From an uncultured Bacilli bacterium (GTDB lineage Bacteria > Bacillota_I > Bacilli_A > RF39 > UBA660): a stretch of 64,000 nucleotides of DNA. The notes beneath the pieces were generated by a model that worked only from the letters and a program-made list of their open reading frames with translations, was not told where the DNA came from and searched no databases. Shown here in pieces: positions 42,423 to 51,453 of the stretch (its first letter is position 1; each line of letters begins with the position of its first letter). The position numbers were made by a program, and so were the translations under genes. The DNA is taken from assembly GCA_934148015.1 (NCBI GenBank), contig CAKPCU010000001.1:62001-126000 (forward strand). Direction: 5' to 3'.

Positions 42423-43229
42423 ATGAAAAAAATATTTAATAATGAAACAATTAAAACTGTATAGGATAAAGATGATGAAAAATATTATATAAGTGTTGTA
42501 GATATAGTAGGAGTAATAGCAGAAAGTAAAGATGGTAGAAAATATTGGAATAAATTAAAACAGCGATTAAAAGAAGAGGAAAATGAAACGGTGACAAATT
42601 GTCACCAGTTGAAATTAAAAGCTCAAGATAGTAAATATAGATTAACAGATGTTGTTGATATAGAAGAAATGTTTAGAATAATTGAATCTATTCCTAGTAA
42701 AAATGCAGAACCAATAAAAGTATGGTTAGCTAAATTAGGCAGTGAAAGAATAGATGAAGTATTTGATCCATCTATAAGTGTTCAACGTGGTATAGATCTT
42801 TATCGTACAAAAGGATATGATGAAGCTTGGATGAGTAAAAGAATTAAAGGAATGCAAGATAGGAAAAGGTTAACTGGTGTTTGGAAAGATGGAGGAATAA
42901 ACGAAAATAAAGAATATGCTATTTTAACTAATGAAATTTATAAAAAGGCATGACTGCAAAAGAATTTAAACAATTTAAAGGTCTTAGAAAAGAATCTTTA
43001 AGAGATAATATGAGTGATATTGAAGTTACACTTGCAGACTTAGGTGAAATAGCAACAAGAGAGATTGCTAAAAAACATAATCCACGTGGTTTAAAAAAAT
43101 ATAGAAATGGCAAGGCGTGGTGGCAAGATAGCCAATAATGCAAGAGTAGATTTAGAACGTGAAATTGGTGAAAAAGTTATAACAAATAATAATAATTTAA
43201 ATTATAAATATATTAGTGATAAAAAATAG
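42423..43229 (+). pseudogene. BRO-N type phage antirepressor, broken
   Basis: Three lesions split one protein. ATG 42423 opens MKKIFNNETIKTV and meets TAG at 42462, where the family has Trp. The frame then runs YYISVVDIV, YWNKLKQRLKEE, NCHQLKLKAQDSKYRLTDVVD, RIIESIPSKNAEPIKVWLAKLG, and ends at TGA after IYKKA. MTAKEFKQFKGLRKESLRDNM goes on in another frame at 42950. A second shift near 43108 moves to MARRGGKIANNARVDLEREIGEKV, ending TAG 43227-43229. This is the full order of BRO-N antirepressors found in prophages and mobile elements of Bacilli. A GTG-start piece (42591-42953) is unlikely to be a real gene. It separates the ybxB-like gene from rpoB. Confidence 0.85.
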
Positions 43230-43414
43230 AAAATAAATAATAATTAATGCAAGTGACGTGTTTGTGTTTTTATAGTAATGAAAATATTTAATATTATACT
43301 TAATAAATGTAAATATAAAAGCTTGTATAAAAACATGTTATAAGGATTGCGTTATAAAAGATGCATTAATAAAGGATGAAGATATACATTAGTTTAAAAT
43401 TTACTAAACAAAGC
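43230..43414. other. gene-free AT-rich stretch before rpoB
   Basis: Only short frames are seen, such as a 21-codon frame from ATG 43279 (MKIFNIILNKCKYK...). They have no clear ribosome-binding site and look like decayed or non-coding DNA behind the BRO-N remnant. Confidence 0.4.
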
Positions 43415-43445
43415 GATTAAGATCATAATCTTAATCATTTTTGTG
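43415..43445 (+). terminator. Terminator upstream of rpoB
   Basis: GATTAAGAT-CATA-ATCTTAATC followed by ATTTTT; isolates rpoB from the genes before it. Confidence 0.75.
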
Positions 43446-43517
43446 TGCTATTTAATTATTTAGTTGGCTAATAGTAATAAAATATTTGTATTTTTTTGTA
43501 AAATATTCAAAAACTTA

Positions 43518-43546
43518 TTGACAAGTGTAGATTTTTTCTGTAATAT
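43518..43546 (+). promoter_or_regulatory. promoter of rpoB-rpoC
   Basis: TTGACA, 17 nt, TAATAT, about 70 nt before the GTG start of rpoB. Confidence 0.85.
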
Positions 43547-43616
43547 TTTAAATTGGTACTGTGTCTTTAAATTTAGACATGTTCTTTAAAAATTTATAGT
43601 TTAGGGGTGGAAACGC

Positions 43617-46600
43617 GTGGCTTATAAGATAAAAAAAGTAAACGAATACCGTGAAAGAAGAGACTTTTCAAGAGTAAATAAATCTCTAGAATTAGCAGAT
43701 TTACTTGAGATACAAACAAAGTCTTACAACTGGTTTATACAAGAAGGAATCAAAGAAGTATTAGAGGAAATAAGCCCAGTAGAAAATTTCTCTGGAACAT
43801 TAGCTTTAGAATTTGGTGAATACTCATTTGATGAACCAAGACATACAATTAAGGAATGTAAGGAGAAGAAAACTACATATGCTGCTCCACTAAAGGTTCA
43901 AACTCGTCTTTTCAATAATGAAACAGGTGAAGTTAAAGAGCAAGAAATATTCCTAGGTGATATGCCTCTTATGACAGATTCTGGATCATTTATATTTAAT
44001 GGGTCTGAACGTGTTATTGTATCACAATTAGTACGTTCTCCAAGTGTATATTATGGAAGAGAAATAGATAAGAATGGACGTTCTATAGTATCTTCACAAT
44101 TAATACCTAATAAAGGTACTTGGCTTGAATATAAATTAAACAGTAAAGATGTTGTAGATGTTAGAATAGACCGTAATAGAAAAGTTGTTGTAACAGCTTT
44201 CTTAAGAGCATTTGGTTTATCTAGCGATGATGATATTTTAAAATTATTTGGACAAGACGAATATTTAGTAAATACACTTGCTAAAGATTCAACTAAAAAT
44301 ACAGATGAAGCCTTACTTGAAATATATGAAAAGTTAAAACCAGGAGAACCTGCTACTTTAGATAGTTCTAAAAACCAATTAATCACTAGATTTTTTGATA
44401 GCTTTAGATATGATTTAGCTAAAGTTGGTCGTTATAAATTTAATAAAAAACTTAATGTTATTGATAGATTATTAGATCAAAAAATAGCTGAGGATGTAAA
44501 AGTAGATGGAGAAATAGTTATCGAAAAGGGTACTAAATTAACTAAAGAAGTATTAGATAAATTTAAACCTATTTTAGATAATGGTTATGGCATGGTTGAT
44601 GCGACTATGGATAAAGAATTAGATGATCATACTAATGTACAAATTGTTAGTATTTATTCTCCTTTAGAAGAAGATAAGATAATAAAAGTAATTGGTAATG
44701 ATCAAAGTATAAATGTTAAGACTCTTACTATATCTGATATTTATGCTTCTGTATCATATTATCTAAACTTATTACATAACGTAGGATCAATTGATGAAAT
44801 AGATCATTTATCTAACCGTCGTTTAAGACAAGTTGGTGAATTATTACAAAATCAATTTAGAGTTGGTGTAGCTCGTATGGAAAGAGTTATTCGTGAAAGA
44901 ATGACTACTCTTGATATAGAAACCGCAACACCTAAAACTTTAATTAATATTAGACCAATAACTGCTGTTATTAAAGAGTTTTTTGGATCAAGTCCATTAT
45001 CTCAGTTCATGGATCAGATTAATCCATTATCAGAGTTAAATAATAAACGTCGTTTATCTGCTCTTGGACCTGGTGGACTTTCTCGTGATAGAGCTGCTAT
45101 GGAAGTACGTGATGTTAACGTATCTCACTATGGTAGAATTTGCCCTATTGAATCACCAGAAGGTGCTAATATAGGTCTTATTACATCACTTGCAAATTAT
45201 GCTAAAATAAATGAATATGGATTTATCATGACACCTTATAGAAGAGTTAAAAATGGTAAATTACAAGATGAAATAGATTATTTAACTGCAGATGAAGAAA
45301 ATGGTCATATAATAGCGCAAGCTAAAGTTGATATGGATGGTGAAACAATTATTCAAGAACACTGCCCAGCTAGACAAAACGGTGAAAATATTTTAGCTAA
45401 ACCTAGCGAAATAGACTATATAGATGTTGCACCACAACAAATTGTATCTGTTACAACAAGTTGTATTCCATTCCTAGATCACGATGATGGTAAACGTGCA
45501 CTTATGGGATGTAACATGCAGCGTCAAGCATTACCACTTTTAAAATCAGAAGCAGCACTTGTTGCAACAGGTGTTGAAGCACAAGCAGCTAAAGATTCAG
45601 GTGTTGTTGTACTTGCTAAGGCTGATGGTGTTGTTGAATACGTTGATGGTAAGAAAATTGTAGTTAAGACTGCAAAAGCAAAAGATATATATTTACTTAA
45701 AAACTTTGAAGGCTCTAATGCTGGTACTTGTTATCATCAAAGACCAATTGTTAGAATTGGAGACAGTGTAAAAAGAGGACAAGTAATAGCAGATGGTCCA
45801 TCTACAGATAAGGGTGAAGTTGCTCTTGGTAAAAACTTAGTAGTTGCATTCATGACTTATAATGGATATGACTATGAAGATGCTGTAATATTAAATGAAA
45901 AGATGATAAAGGAAGATACATTAACATCAATTTATTTAGAAGATTATGAAATACAATGTCGTGATACTAAGCTAGGACCTGAAGAAATTACACGTGATAT
46001 TCCAAACGTAAGTGAAGAAGCTCGTAAAAACTTAGATGCTAATGGTATTATTAGAATTGGTACCGAAGTTAAAGAAGGAGATATCCTAGTTGGTAAAGTT
46101 ACTCCTAAAGGTATGGTAGAACTTACTTCAGAAGAAAAATTATTACACGCAATCTTTGGTGAAAAGACTCGTGAAGTAAGAGATACATCTCTTCGTGTTC
46201 CACATGGTGGAGCTGGTATAGTTCATGATATAAAAATTTACACTAAGAAGGATTCTGATGAATTGCCTAGCGGTGTTTCAAAAGAAATTCGTGTATACAT
46301 AGTTCAAAAACGTAAGATTCAAGTCGGAGATAAAATGGCTGGTCGTCACGGAAATAAAGGTGTTGTTTCACTAGTAGTTCCACAAGAAGATATGCCATAT
46401 TTACCAGATGGTACTCCAGTTGATATCTTGCTTAACCCACTTGGTGTTCCTTCTCGTATGAACCCAGGACAAGTTCTTGAAATGCATTTAGGTATGGCTG
46501 CTAAAAAGTTAGGAGTTTATACAGCAACACCAGTATTTGATGGTGCAACTTGGGAAGATATCCAAGATATGATGAAGGAAGCTGGAATGGATCCAGATGG

Positions 46601-47255
46601 TAAAACAGTATTATATAATGGTAAAACAGGTGAACCATTTGACAATCGTGTAGCAGTTGGTGTTATGTACATGATAAAACTAGATCACATGGTTGATGAT
46701 AAACTTCATGCTCGTGCAACTGGTCCATATTCGTTAGTTACACAACAACCACTTGGTGGTAAAGCACAATTTGGTGGACAAAGATTTGGAGAAATGGAAG
46801 TTTGGGCACTTTATGCTTATGGTGCTGCTCATGTACTTCAAGAAATCTTAACTGTTAAATCAGATGATGTTGTAGGACGTGTTAAAGTTTATGAATCTAT
46901 TGTAAAAGGAAAAGCAATAAATCAAGCAGGTGTTCCAGAAAGTTTCCGTGTTCTTGTAAAAGAATTCCAAGCTTTAGGACTTAATATAGCTATGATAAAT
47001 GAAGATGGTAAAGAAGTAGATGTTAAGACTCTTGAAGAAGAGGAGGAAAAAGAGGCATCACCTTTATCAATAGAAGAAATAGATAATGTTTCTATGTTAA
47101 AAACAAAAGAAACACCAGATGCCTCATCTAAAGAGGAAGCTGATGAGGGTAATGAAGACTTCATTAGTGAAGAAGAAGAGGATGACTTTGAGGCTGAATT
47201 AGAAGATGAATTAGATGATATAGATGACGAAGAAGCGGAAGGGGATGAAGAATAA
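43617..47255 (+). CDS. rpoB: RNA polymerase beta subunit
   Basis: The 1212-aa beta subunit is complete. The rifampicin cluster reads SPLSQFMDQINPLSELN then NKRRLSALGPGGL (about 457-486). The residue equal to E. coli His526 is Asn476 (codon AAT at 45042-45044), and Asn518 is Ile. C-terminal KMAGRHGNKGV, PDGTPVDILLNPLGVPSRMN and RFGEMEVWALYAYGAA are present. An acidic tail of about 60 residues (mostly Glu/Asp, from about 1150) follows. The start is GTG 43617 after GGGGTGGAAACGC. It overlaps rpoC by one nt. A strong promoter of its own suits the insertion of dead phage DNA upstream. Confidence 0.98.
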   Translation: MAYKIKKVNEYRERRDFSRVNKSLELADLLEIQTKSYNWFIQEGIKEVLEEISPVENFSGTLALEFGEYSFDEPRHTIKECKEKKTTYAAPLKVQTRLFNNETGEVKEQEIFLGDMPLMTDSGSFIFNGSERVIVSQLVRSPSVYYGREIDKNGRSIVSSQLIPNKGTWLEYKLNSKDVVDVRIDRNRKVVVTAFLRAFGLSSDDDILKLFGQDEYLVNTLAKDSTKNTDEALLEIYEKLKPGEPATLDSSKNQLITRFFDSFRYDLAKVGRYKFNKKLNVIDRLLDQKIAEDVKVDGEIVIEKGTKLTKEVLDKFKPILDNGYGMVDATMDKELDDHTNVQIVSIYSPLEEDKIIKVIGNDQSINVKTLTISDIYASVSYYLNLLHNVGSIDEIDHLSNRRLRQVGELLQNQFRVGVARMERVIRERMTTLDIETATPKTLINIRPITAVIKEFFGSSPLSQFMDQINPLSELNNKRRLSALGPGGLSRDRAAMEVRDVNVSHYGRICPIESPEGANIGLITSLANYAKINEYGFIMTPYRRVKNGKLQDEIDYLTADEENGHIIAQAKVDMDGETIIQEHCPARQNGENILAKPSEIDYIDVAPQQIVSVTTSCIPFLDHDDGKRALMGCNMQRQALPLLKSEAALVATGVEAQAAKDSGVVVLAKADGVVEYVDGKKIVVKTAKAKDIYLLKNFEGSNAGTCYHQRPIVRIGDSVKRGQVIADGPSTDKGEVALGKNLVVAFMTYNGYDYEDAVILNEKMIKEDTLTSIYLEDYEIQCRDTKLGPEEITRDIPNVSEEARKNLDANGIIRIGTEVKEGDILVGKVTPKGMVELTSEEKLLHAIFGEKTREVRDTSLRVPHGGAGIVHDIKIYTKKDSDELPSGVSKEIRVYIVQKRKIQVGDKMAGRHGNKGVVSLVVPQEDMPYLPDGTPVDILLNPLGVPSRMNPGQVLEMHLGMAAKKLGVYTATPVFDGATWEDIQDMMKEAGMDPDGKTVLYNGKTGEPFDNRVAVGVMYMIKLDHMVDDKLHARATGPYSLVTQQPLGGKAQFGGQRFGEMEVWALYAYGAAHVLQEILTVKSDDVVGRVKVYESIVKGKAINQAGVPESFRVLVKEFQALGLNIAMINEDGKEVDVKTLEEEEEKEASPLSIEEIDNVSMLKTKETPDASSKEEADEGNEDFISEEEEDDFEAELEDELDDIDDEEAEGDEE

Positions 47256-50200
47256 TGTTAGATGCAAATAAATTTGAAGGAATTAAAATATCTATCGCTT
47301 CACCTGAACAGATTCGTAATTGGTCATATGGGGAAGTTAAAAAACCAGAAACTATAAATTATCGTACATTAAAGCCTGAAAGAGATGGACTTTTCTGTGA
47401 AAAGATATTTGGTCCTACTAAAGACTATGAATGTTCTTGTGGTAAGTATAAAAGATTAAGATATAAAGATATAGTATGTGATAGATGTGGAGTAGAAGTT
47501 ACTAAGTCTAAGGTGCGTCGTGAACGTATGGGACATATTGAGTTAGCTACTCCAGTGTCTCACATATGGTTCTTTAAGGGTGTACCAAGTCGTATGGGAT
47601 TAGTACTTGATATGTCTCCAAGAGATTTAGAAGAAGTATTATATTTCGTATCATACGTAGTTATTAACCCAGGTGCAGCACCACTTGAAAAGAAACAAAC
47701 TTTATCTGATAAAGAGTACCGTGCTTATTATGAAAAATACGGTAAAACTTTTGAAGTAGGTATGGGTGCAGAAGCTATACTTAAACTATTAAAAGAAATA
47801 AACGTAGAAGAAGAAATAGAAAAGATAGAAAAAGAGTTGGATGGTGCTCAAGAACAAAAGAGAACCCGTTTATTAAAACGTTTAGACATACTTGATGCAT
47901 TTAAAAAATCTGGTAATAAGCCAGAATGGATGATATTAACAGCTCTTCCTGTTATACCTCCAGAATTAAGACCAATGATTCAACTTGATGGTGGACGTTT
48001 TGCTACAAGTGATTTAAATGATTTATATAGACGTGTTATTAATCGTAACAATCGTTTAAAGAAATTACTTGAACTTAATGCACCAACAATCATTGTTCAA
48101 AATGAAAAGAGAATGCTTCAAGAAGCAGTTGATGCTTTGTTTGATAACGGAAGACGTGGTAGAAACGTAACTGGTCCATCTAATAGACCTCTTAAATCAA
48201 TTTCTAGCATGTTAAAAGGTAAACAAGGACGTTTTCGTCAAAATTTACTTGGTAAACGTGTTGATTATTCTGGTCGTAGTGTTATTGCTGTTGGACCAGA
48301 ACTTAAGATGTATCAATGTGGTATTCCAAAAGAAATGGCTCTAGAGTTATTTAAACCACATGTTATACATGGATTAGTAGAAAGAGATATTGTACATAAT
48401 ATTAAATCTGCTAAGAAAATGATAGAAAATCAAGATGAAAGAGTATGGGATATTGTTGAAGACGTTATTAAAGAACATCCAGTAATGCTTAACCGTGCTC
48501 CAACACTACATAGATTAGGTATTCAAGCATTTGAACCTAAATTAGTAAGTGGTAAAGCTATTCGTTTACATCCTCTTGTTTGTGCTGGATTTAACGCAGA
48601 CTTTGATGGTGACCAAATGGCTGTTCACGTACCTCTTTCTGAAGCTGCTCAAGCTGAAGCTAGATTACTTATGTTATCTTCAAATAACATACTAGACCCT
48701 AAAGATGGTAAACCAATTGTTACTCCATCACAAGATATGGTTTTAGGTAATTATTATATAACTACAGAAAAACCTGGTGATATGGGTGAAGGTAGAGTAT
48801 TTAAAAATATGAATGAAGCTATTGGTGCTTATGAAAGAAGAGAAGTAACTCTTCATGCTAGAATAGCACTTCCAGCTAAATCATTTAAATATAAGATCTT
48901 TACAGAAGAACAAAAAGATATGTATTTAGTAACTACTGTTGGTAAATTATTGTTTAATGAAATATTACCAGATGGTTTCCAATACATAAACGAACCTTCA
49001 AAAGCAAATTATGAGAGCTTTACTCCTATGTCTCATTTCTTAAAGAAGGGTTCAAATATGCCTGAAGAAATAAAGAAAAGAGAAATAATTAAACCATTTG
49101 CTAAGGGTGACTTAAAGAAGATTATTGCACAAGTATTTAAACGTTATAAGACAACTGAAACTTCTATATATCTAGATAAGTTAAAGAATTTAGGATTTAA
49201 GTATTCTACTTTATCAGGTATATCAATTTCAATTGCGGACGTTGTAAAAAGTGAACATAAAAATGAAATTATCGATAAATCTCAAAAAGTTGTTGATACA
49301 ATAAATAAACAATATAGACGTGGTCTAATAACAGATAGAGAACGTTATGAAAAAGTTTGTGAAGTATGGAATAATACAACAAGCGAAGTAGAAAAAGAGT
49401 TAAAGCAAAAAGTAGTAACTTTAACAGATAACCCAATAATGATGATGGTTAATTCTGGTGCTCGTGGTTCAATTGGACAGTATAACCAGATGGCTGGTAT
49501 GCGTGGACTTCTTGCAAAACCAAATGGTGAACCTGTTGAGATCCCAGTAACATCTTCATTCGTAGAGGGTCTATCAGTTTCTGAATACTTTATTTCAACA
49601 CACGGTACCCGTAAAGGTAACGCTGATACTGCACTTAAAACAGCAGACTCTGGTTACTTAACAAGACGTTTAGTTGATGTTGTTCAAGATGTTATCGTAA
49701 GAGAAGAAGATTGTGGTACTATTCAAGGCGTTGTTGTATCATCATTTATAGATGATACCGCTGATACTGTAATTGAAAGTCTTCATGAACGTATAGTAGG
49801 ACGCTTTACTAATAAAAAGGTAGTTGATCCTAATACAAAAGAAACAATAATTGAAAAGAATCAGTTAATTACTGAACCTATTGCAGATAAAATAGATAAA
49901 GCTGGTATTAAAGAAGTTGAAATTAGAACAGCACTTACATGTAAGACAGAAAATGGTGTATGTAAACATTGTTATGGTATAAATTTAGCTACAGGTAATT
50001 TAGTTGAAATTGGTGAAGCTGTTGGTATTATGGCTGCACAATCAATTGGTGAACCTGGTACTCAGCTTACAATGCGTACATTCCACAATGGTGGTGTTGC
50101 ATCAGGTGCAGATATAACTCAAGGTTTACCTCGTGTACAAGAGTTATTTGAAGCTAGAATACCAAAAGCTAAATCTACTATAGCTGAAATAAATGGTAAG

Positions 50201-50887
50201 ATAACTAAGATAGATGAATTAAATGGTAAATATAAAATTGAAATTACAAATGATGTTGAAACAAGAGAACATACAACAAATTATGGTGTAAAACTATGTG
50301 TTGAAGTTGGAGATACAGTAAAAGCAGGAGATAAACTTAATGTAGGTTCTATTAATCCAAAAGAATTACTTGCTGTAACAGATCCAATTACTGCTCAAAA
50401 CTATATATTATCAGAAGTACAAAAAGTTTATAAATCACAAGGTGTTGATGTTTCTGATAAACATGTTGAGATACTTGCTCGTCGTATGATAGCTCGTATT
50501 AAGATTGTAGATGGTGGAGATACTCCATTAGTGTCTGGTAAACTTGTTTCAATGCATGAATTTACTAGAGTTAATAAAGATGCTATTATAATGGGTAAAA
50601 AACCAGCTACTGGTCGTCCAATTATGCTTGGTATTACTAAAGCATCGCTAGAAACTGATTCATTCTTATCAGCTGCATCATTCCAAGAAACTACAAGAAT
50701 ACTTACAGATGCTGCTATTAAAGGTAAAGTTGATAATTTAACAGGATTAAAAGAAAATGTTATTATTGGTAAATTAATACCTGCAGGTACTGGATCTAAG
50801 TATTATTCAGATGTTAAATATAAATTAGCTAGTGAGCCAATTGAAGATGATGCATTAGATTCTTTAGAAGAACAATTAGTTGATTAG
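47255..50887 (+). CDS. rpoC: RNA polymerase beta' subunit
   Basis: The 1210-aa beta' subunit has the N-terminal zinc site CSCGKYKRLRYKDIVCDRCG (about 61-80). The catalytic loop NADFDGDQMAVHVPLS lies near 448. The trigger-loop region includes GEPGTQLTMRTFHNGGVA, and the second zinc site is CKTENGVCKHC. No large lineage insert is visible. Start overlaps the rpoB stop (TAATG). It is followed by a terminator. Confidence 0.98.
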   Translation: MLDANKFEGIKISIASPEQIRNWSYGEVKKPETINYRTLKPERDGLFCEKIFGPTKDYECSCGKYKRLRYKDIVCDRCGVEVTKSKVRRERMGHIELATPVSHIWFFKGVPSRMGLVLDMSPRDLEEVLYFVSYVVINPGAAPLEKKQTLSDKEYRAYYEKYGKTFEVGMGAEAILKLLKEINVEEEIEKIEKELDGAQEQKRTRLLKRLDILDAFKKSGNKPEWMILTALPVIPPELRPMIQLDGGRFATSDLNDLYRRVINRNNRLKKLLELNAPTIIVQNEKRMLQEAVDALFDNGRRGRNVTGPSNRPLKSISSMLKGKQGRFRQNLLGKRVDYSGRSVIAVGPELKMYQCGIPKEMALELFKPHVIHGLVERDIVHNIKSAKKMIENQDERVWDIVEDVIKEHPVMLNRAPTLHRLGIQAFEPKLVSGKAIRLHPLVCAGFNADFDGDQMAVHVPLSEAAQAEARLLMLSSNNILDPKDGKPIVTPSQDMVLGNYYITTEKPGDMGEGRVFKNMNEAIGAYERREVTLHARIALPAKSFKYKIFTEEQKDMYLVTTVGKLLFNEILPDGFQYINEPSKANYESFTPMSHFLKKGSNMPEEIKKREIIKPFAKGDLKKIIAQVFKRYKTTETSIYLDKLKNLGFKYSTLSGISISIADVVKSEHKNEIIDKSQKVVDTINKQYRRGLITDRERYEKVCEVWNNTTSEVEKELKQKVVTLTDNPIMMMVNSGARGSIGQYNQMAGMRGLLAKPNGEPVEIPVTSSFVEGLSVSEYFISTHGTRKGNADTALKTADSGYLTRRLVDVVQDVIVREEDCGTIQGVVVSSFIDDTADTVIESLHERIVGRFTNKKVVDPNTKETIIEKNQLITEPIADKIDKAGIKEVEIRTALTCKTENGVCKHCYGINLATGNLVEIGEAVGIMAAQSIGEPGTQLTMRTFHNGGVASGADITQGLPRVQELFEARIPKAKSTIAEINGKITKIDELNGKYKIEITNDVETREHTTNYGVKLCVEVGDTVKAGDKLNVGSINPKELLAVTDPITAQNYILSEVQKVYKSQGVDVSDKHVEILARRMIARIKIVDGGDTPLVSGKLVSMHEFTRVNKDAIIMGKKPATGRPIMLGITKASLETDSFLSAASFQETTRILTDAAIKGKVDNLTGLKENVIIGKLIPAGTGSKYYSDVKYKLASEPIEDDALDSLEEQLVD

Positions 50888-50890
50888 TAA

Positions 50891-50922
50891 AAAAGGAAGC
50901 TTAAATTTTAAAGCTTCTTTTA
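50891..50922 (+). terminator. Terminator after rpoC
   Basis: GAAGCTTAAA and TTTAAAGCTTC form a long stem followed by a T run. Confidence 0.8.
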
Positions 50923-50924
50923 AT

Positions 50925-50953
50925 TTGACAAATATAGCATTTTGTGCTATTAT
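50925..50953 (+). promoter_or_regulatory. strong promoter of the 128-aa orphan gene
   Basis: TTGACA, 17 nt, TATTAT, directly after the rpoC terminator. Confidence 0.85.
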
Positions 50954-50983
50954 ACGTTTCATAAATGAGGGGGGAAAACAAAA

Positions 50984-51370
50984 ATGTATAAGAAAAAAAA
51001 TAAATTTAATTCTAAAGCATGTGATTCTAAATTAGCTGCAATATGTAATGAATTATTAGTATATAATGATGATACTGTATTTGCTATATCAAAAAATTAC
51101 GTTGAGAATAAGAGTAAAAAAGACTCTTTCGATGAAATTAAAACTAATCCTATTATCATATCATCTACTCCATTAAAAGAGTTAGTTTTACCAAGTTATT
51201 ATGTACTTAGAGGAGATACTATAACTTTATGGTCTGATGAAGAGGTAATAGTTAAACTTGTATATAGTAATTTAGTATTTTCTGATGGTAATATTAAAGA
51301 TAAGAAAATAGAAAACTTGTACCTAGACATAGAAAACGAAGATTATATTAAAAGTCTTAAAGGTATGTAA
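50984..51370 (+). CDS. hypothetical 128-aa cytosolic protein
   Basis: I do not recognise this protein. It has no signal peptide or membrane helix. It opens MYKKKNKFNSKACDSKLAAICNELL, then a stretch with DTVFAISKNYVENKSK, a middle with ELVLPSYYVLRGDTITLWSDEEVIVKLVYSNLVF, and an acidic C-terminus. The ATG at 50984 follows GAGGGGGGAAAAC, and the gene has a near-perfect promoter and its own terminator, so it forms a monocistron that should be well expressed. It lies between rpoC and tilS, which in Bacillus are far apart. No function is offered. Confidence 0.75.
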   Translation: MYKKKNKFNSKACDSKLAAICNELLVYNDDTVFAISKNYVENKSKKDSFDEIKTNPIIISSTPLKELVLPSYYVLRGDTITLWSDEEVIVKLVYSNLVFSDGNIKDKKIENLYLDIENEDYIKSLKGM

Positions 51371-51389
51371 AAATTGTTAAAAATTATTA

Positions 51390-51420
51390 AAACTCCAGTC
51401 TTTTGAGTGGAGTTTTTATT
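51390..51420 (+). terminator. Terminator after the 128-aa orphan gene
   Basis: AAACTCCA and TGGAGTTT pair around a 10-nt loop, followed by T run. Confidence 0.8.
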
Positions 51421-51453
51421 TATTTATGGTACAATATACGTTAAGGTGGTTTT

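Noticed and set aside
42462..42464. TAG or TGA read as an amino acid (alternative genetic code)
   Set aside because: In-frame stops occur only in decayed mobile-type genes. TAG ends dnaA and TGA ends comK, sigH and the mntP-like gene at normal places.
42950..43138. 62-codon frame as an independent gene
   Set aside because: Its sequence is the continuation of the BRO-N protein in another frame and it has no ribosome-binding site; it is part of the pseudogene.
47100..47250. GAA/GAT-rich stretch as a DNA repeat
   Set aside because: It encodes the acidic tail of RpoB; a similar stretch in rpoE encodes its disordered tail.
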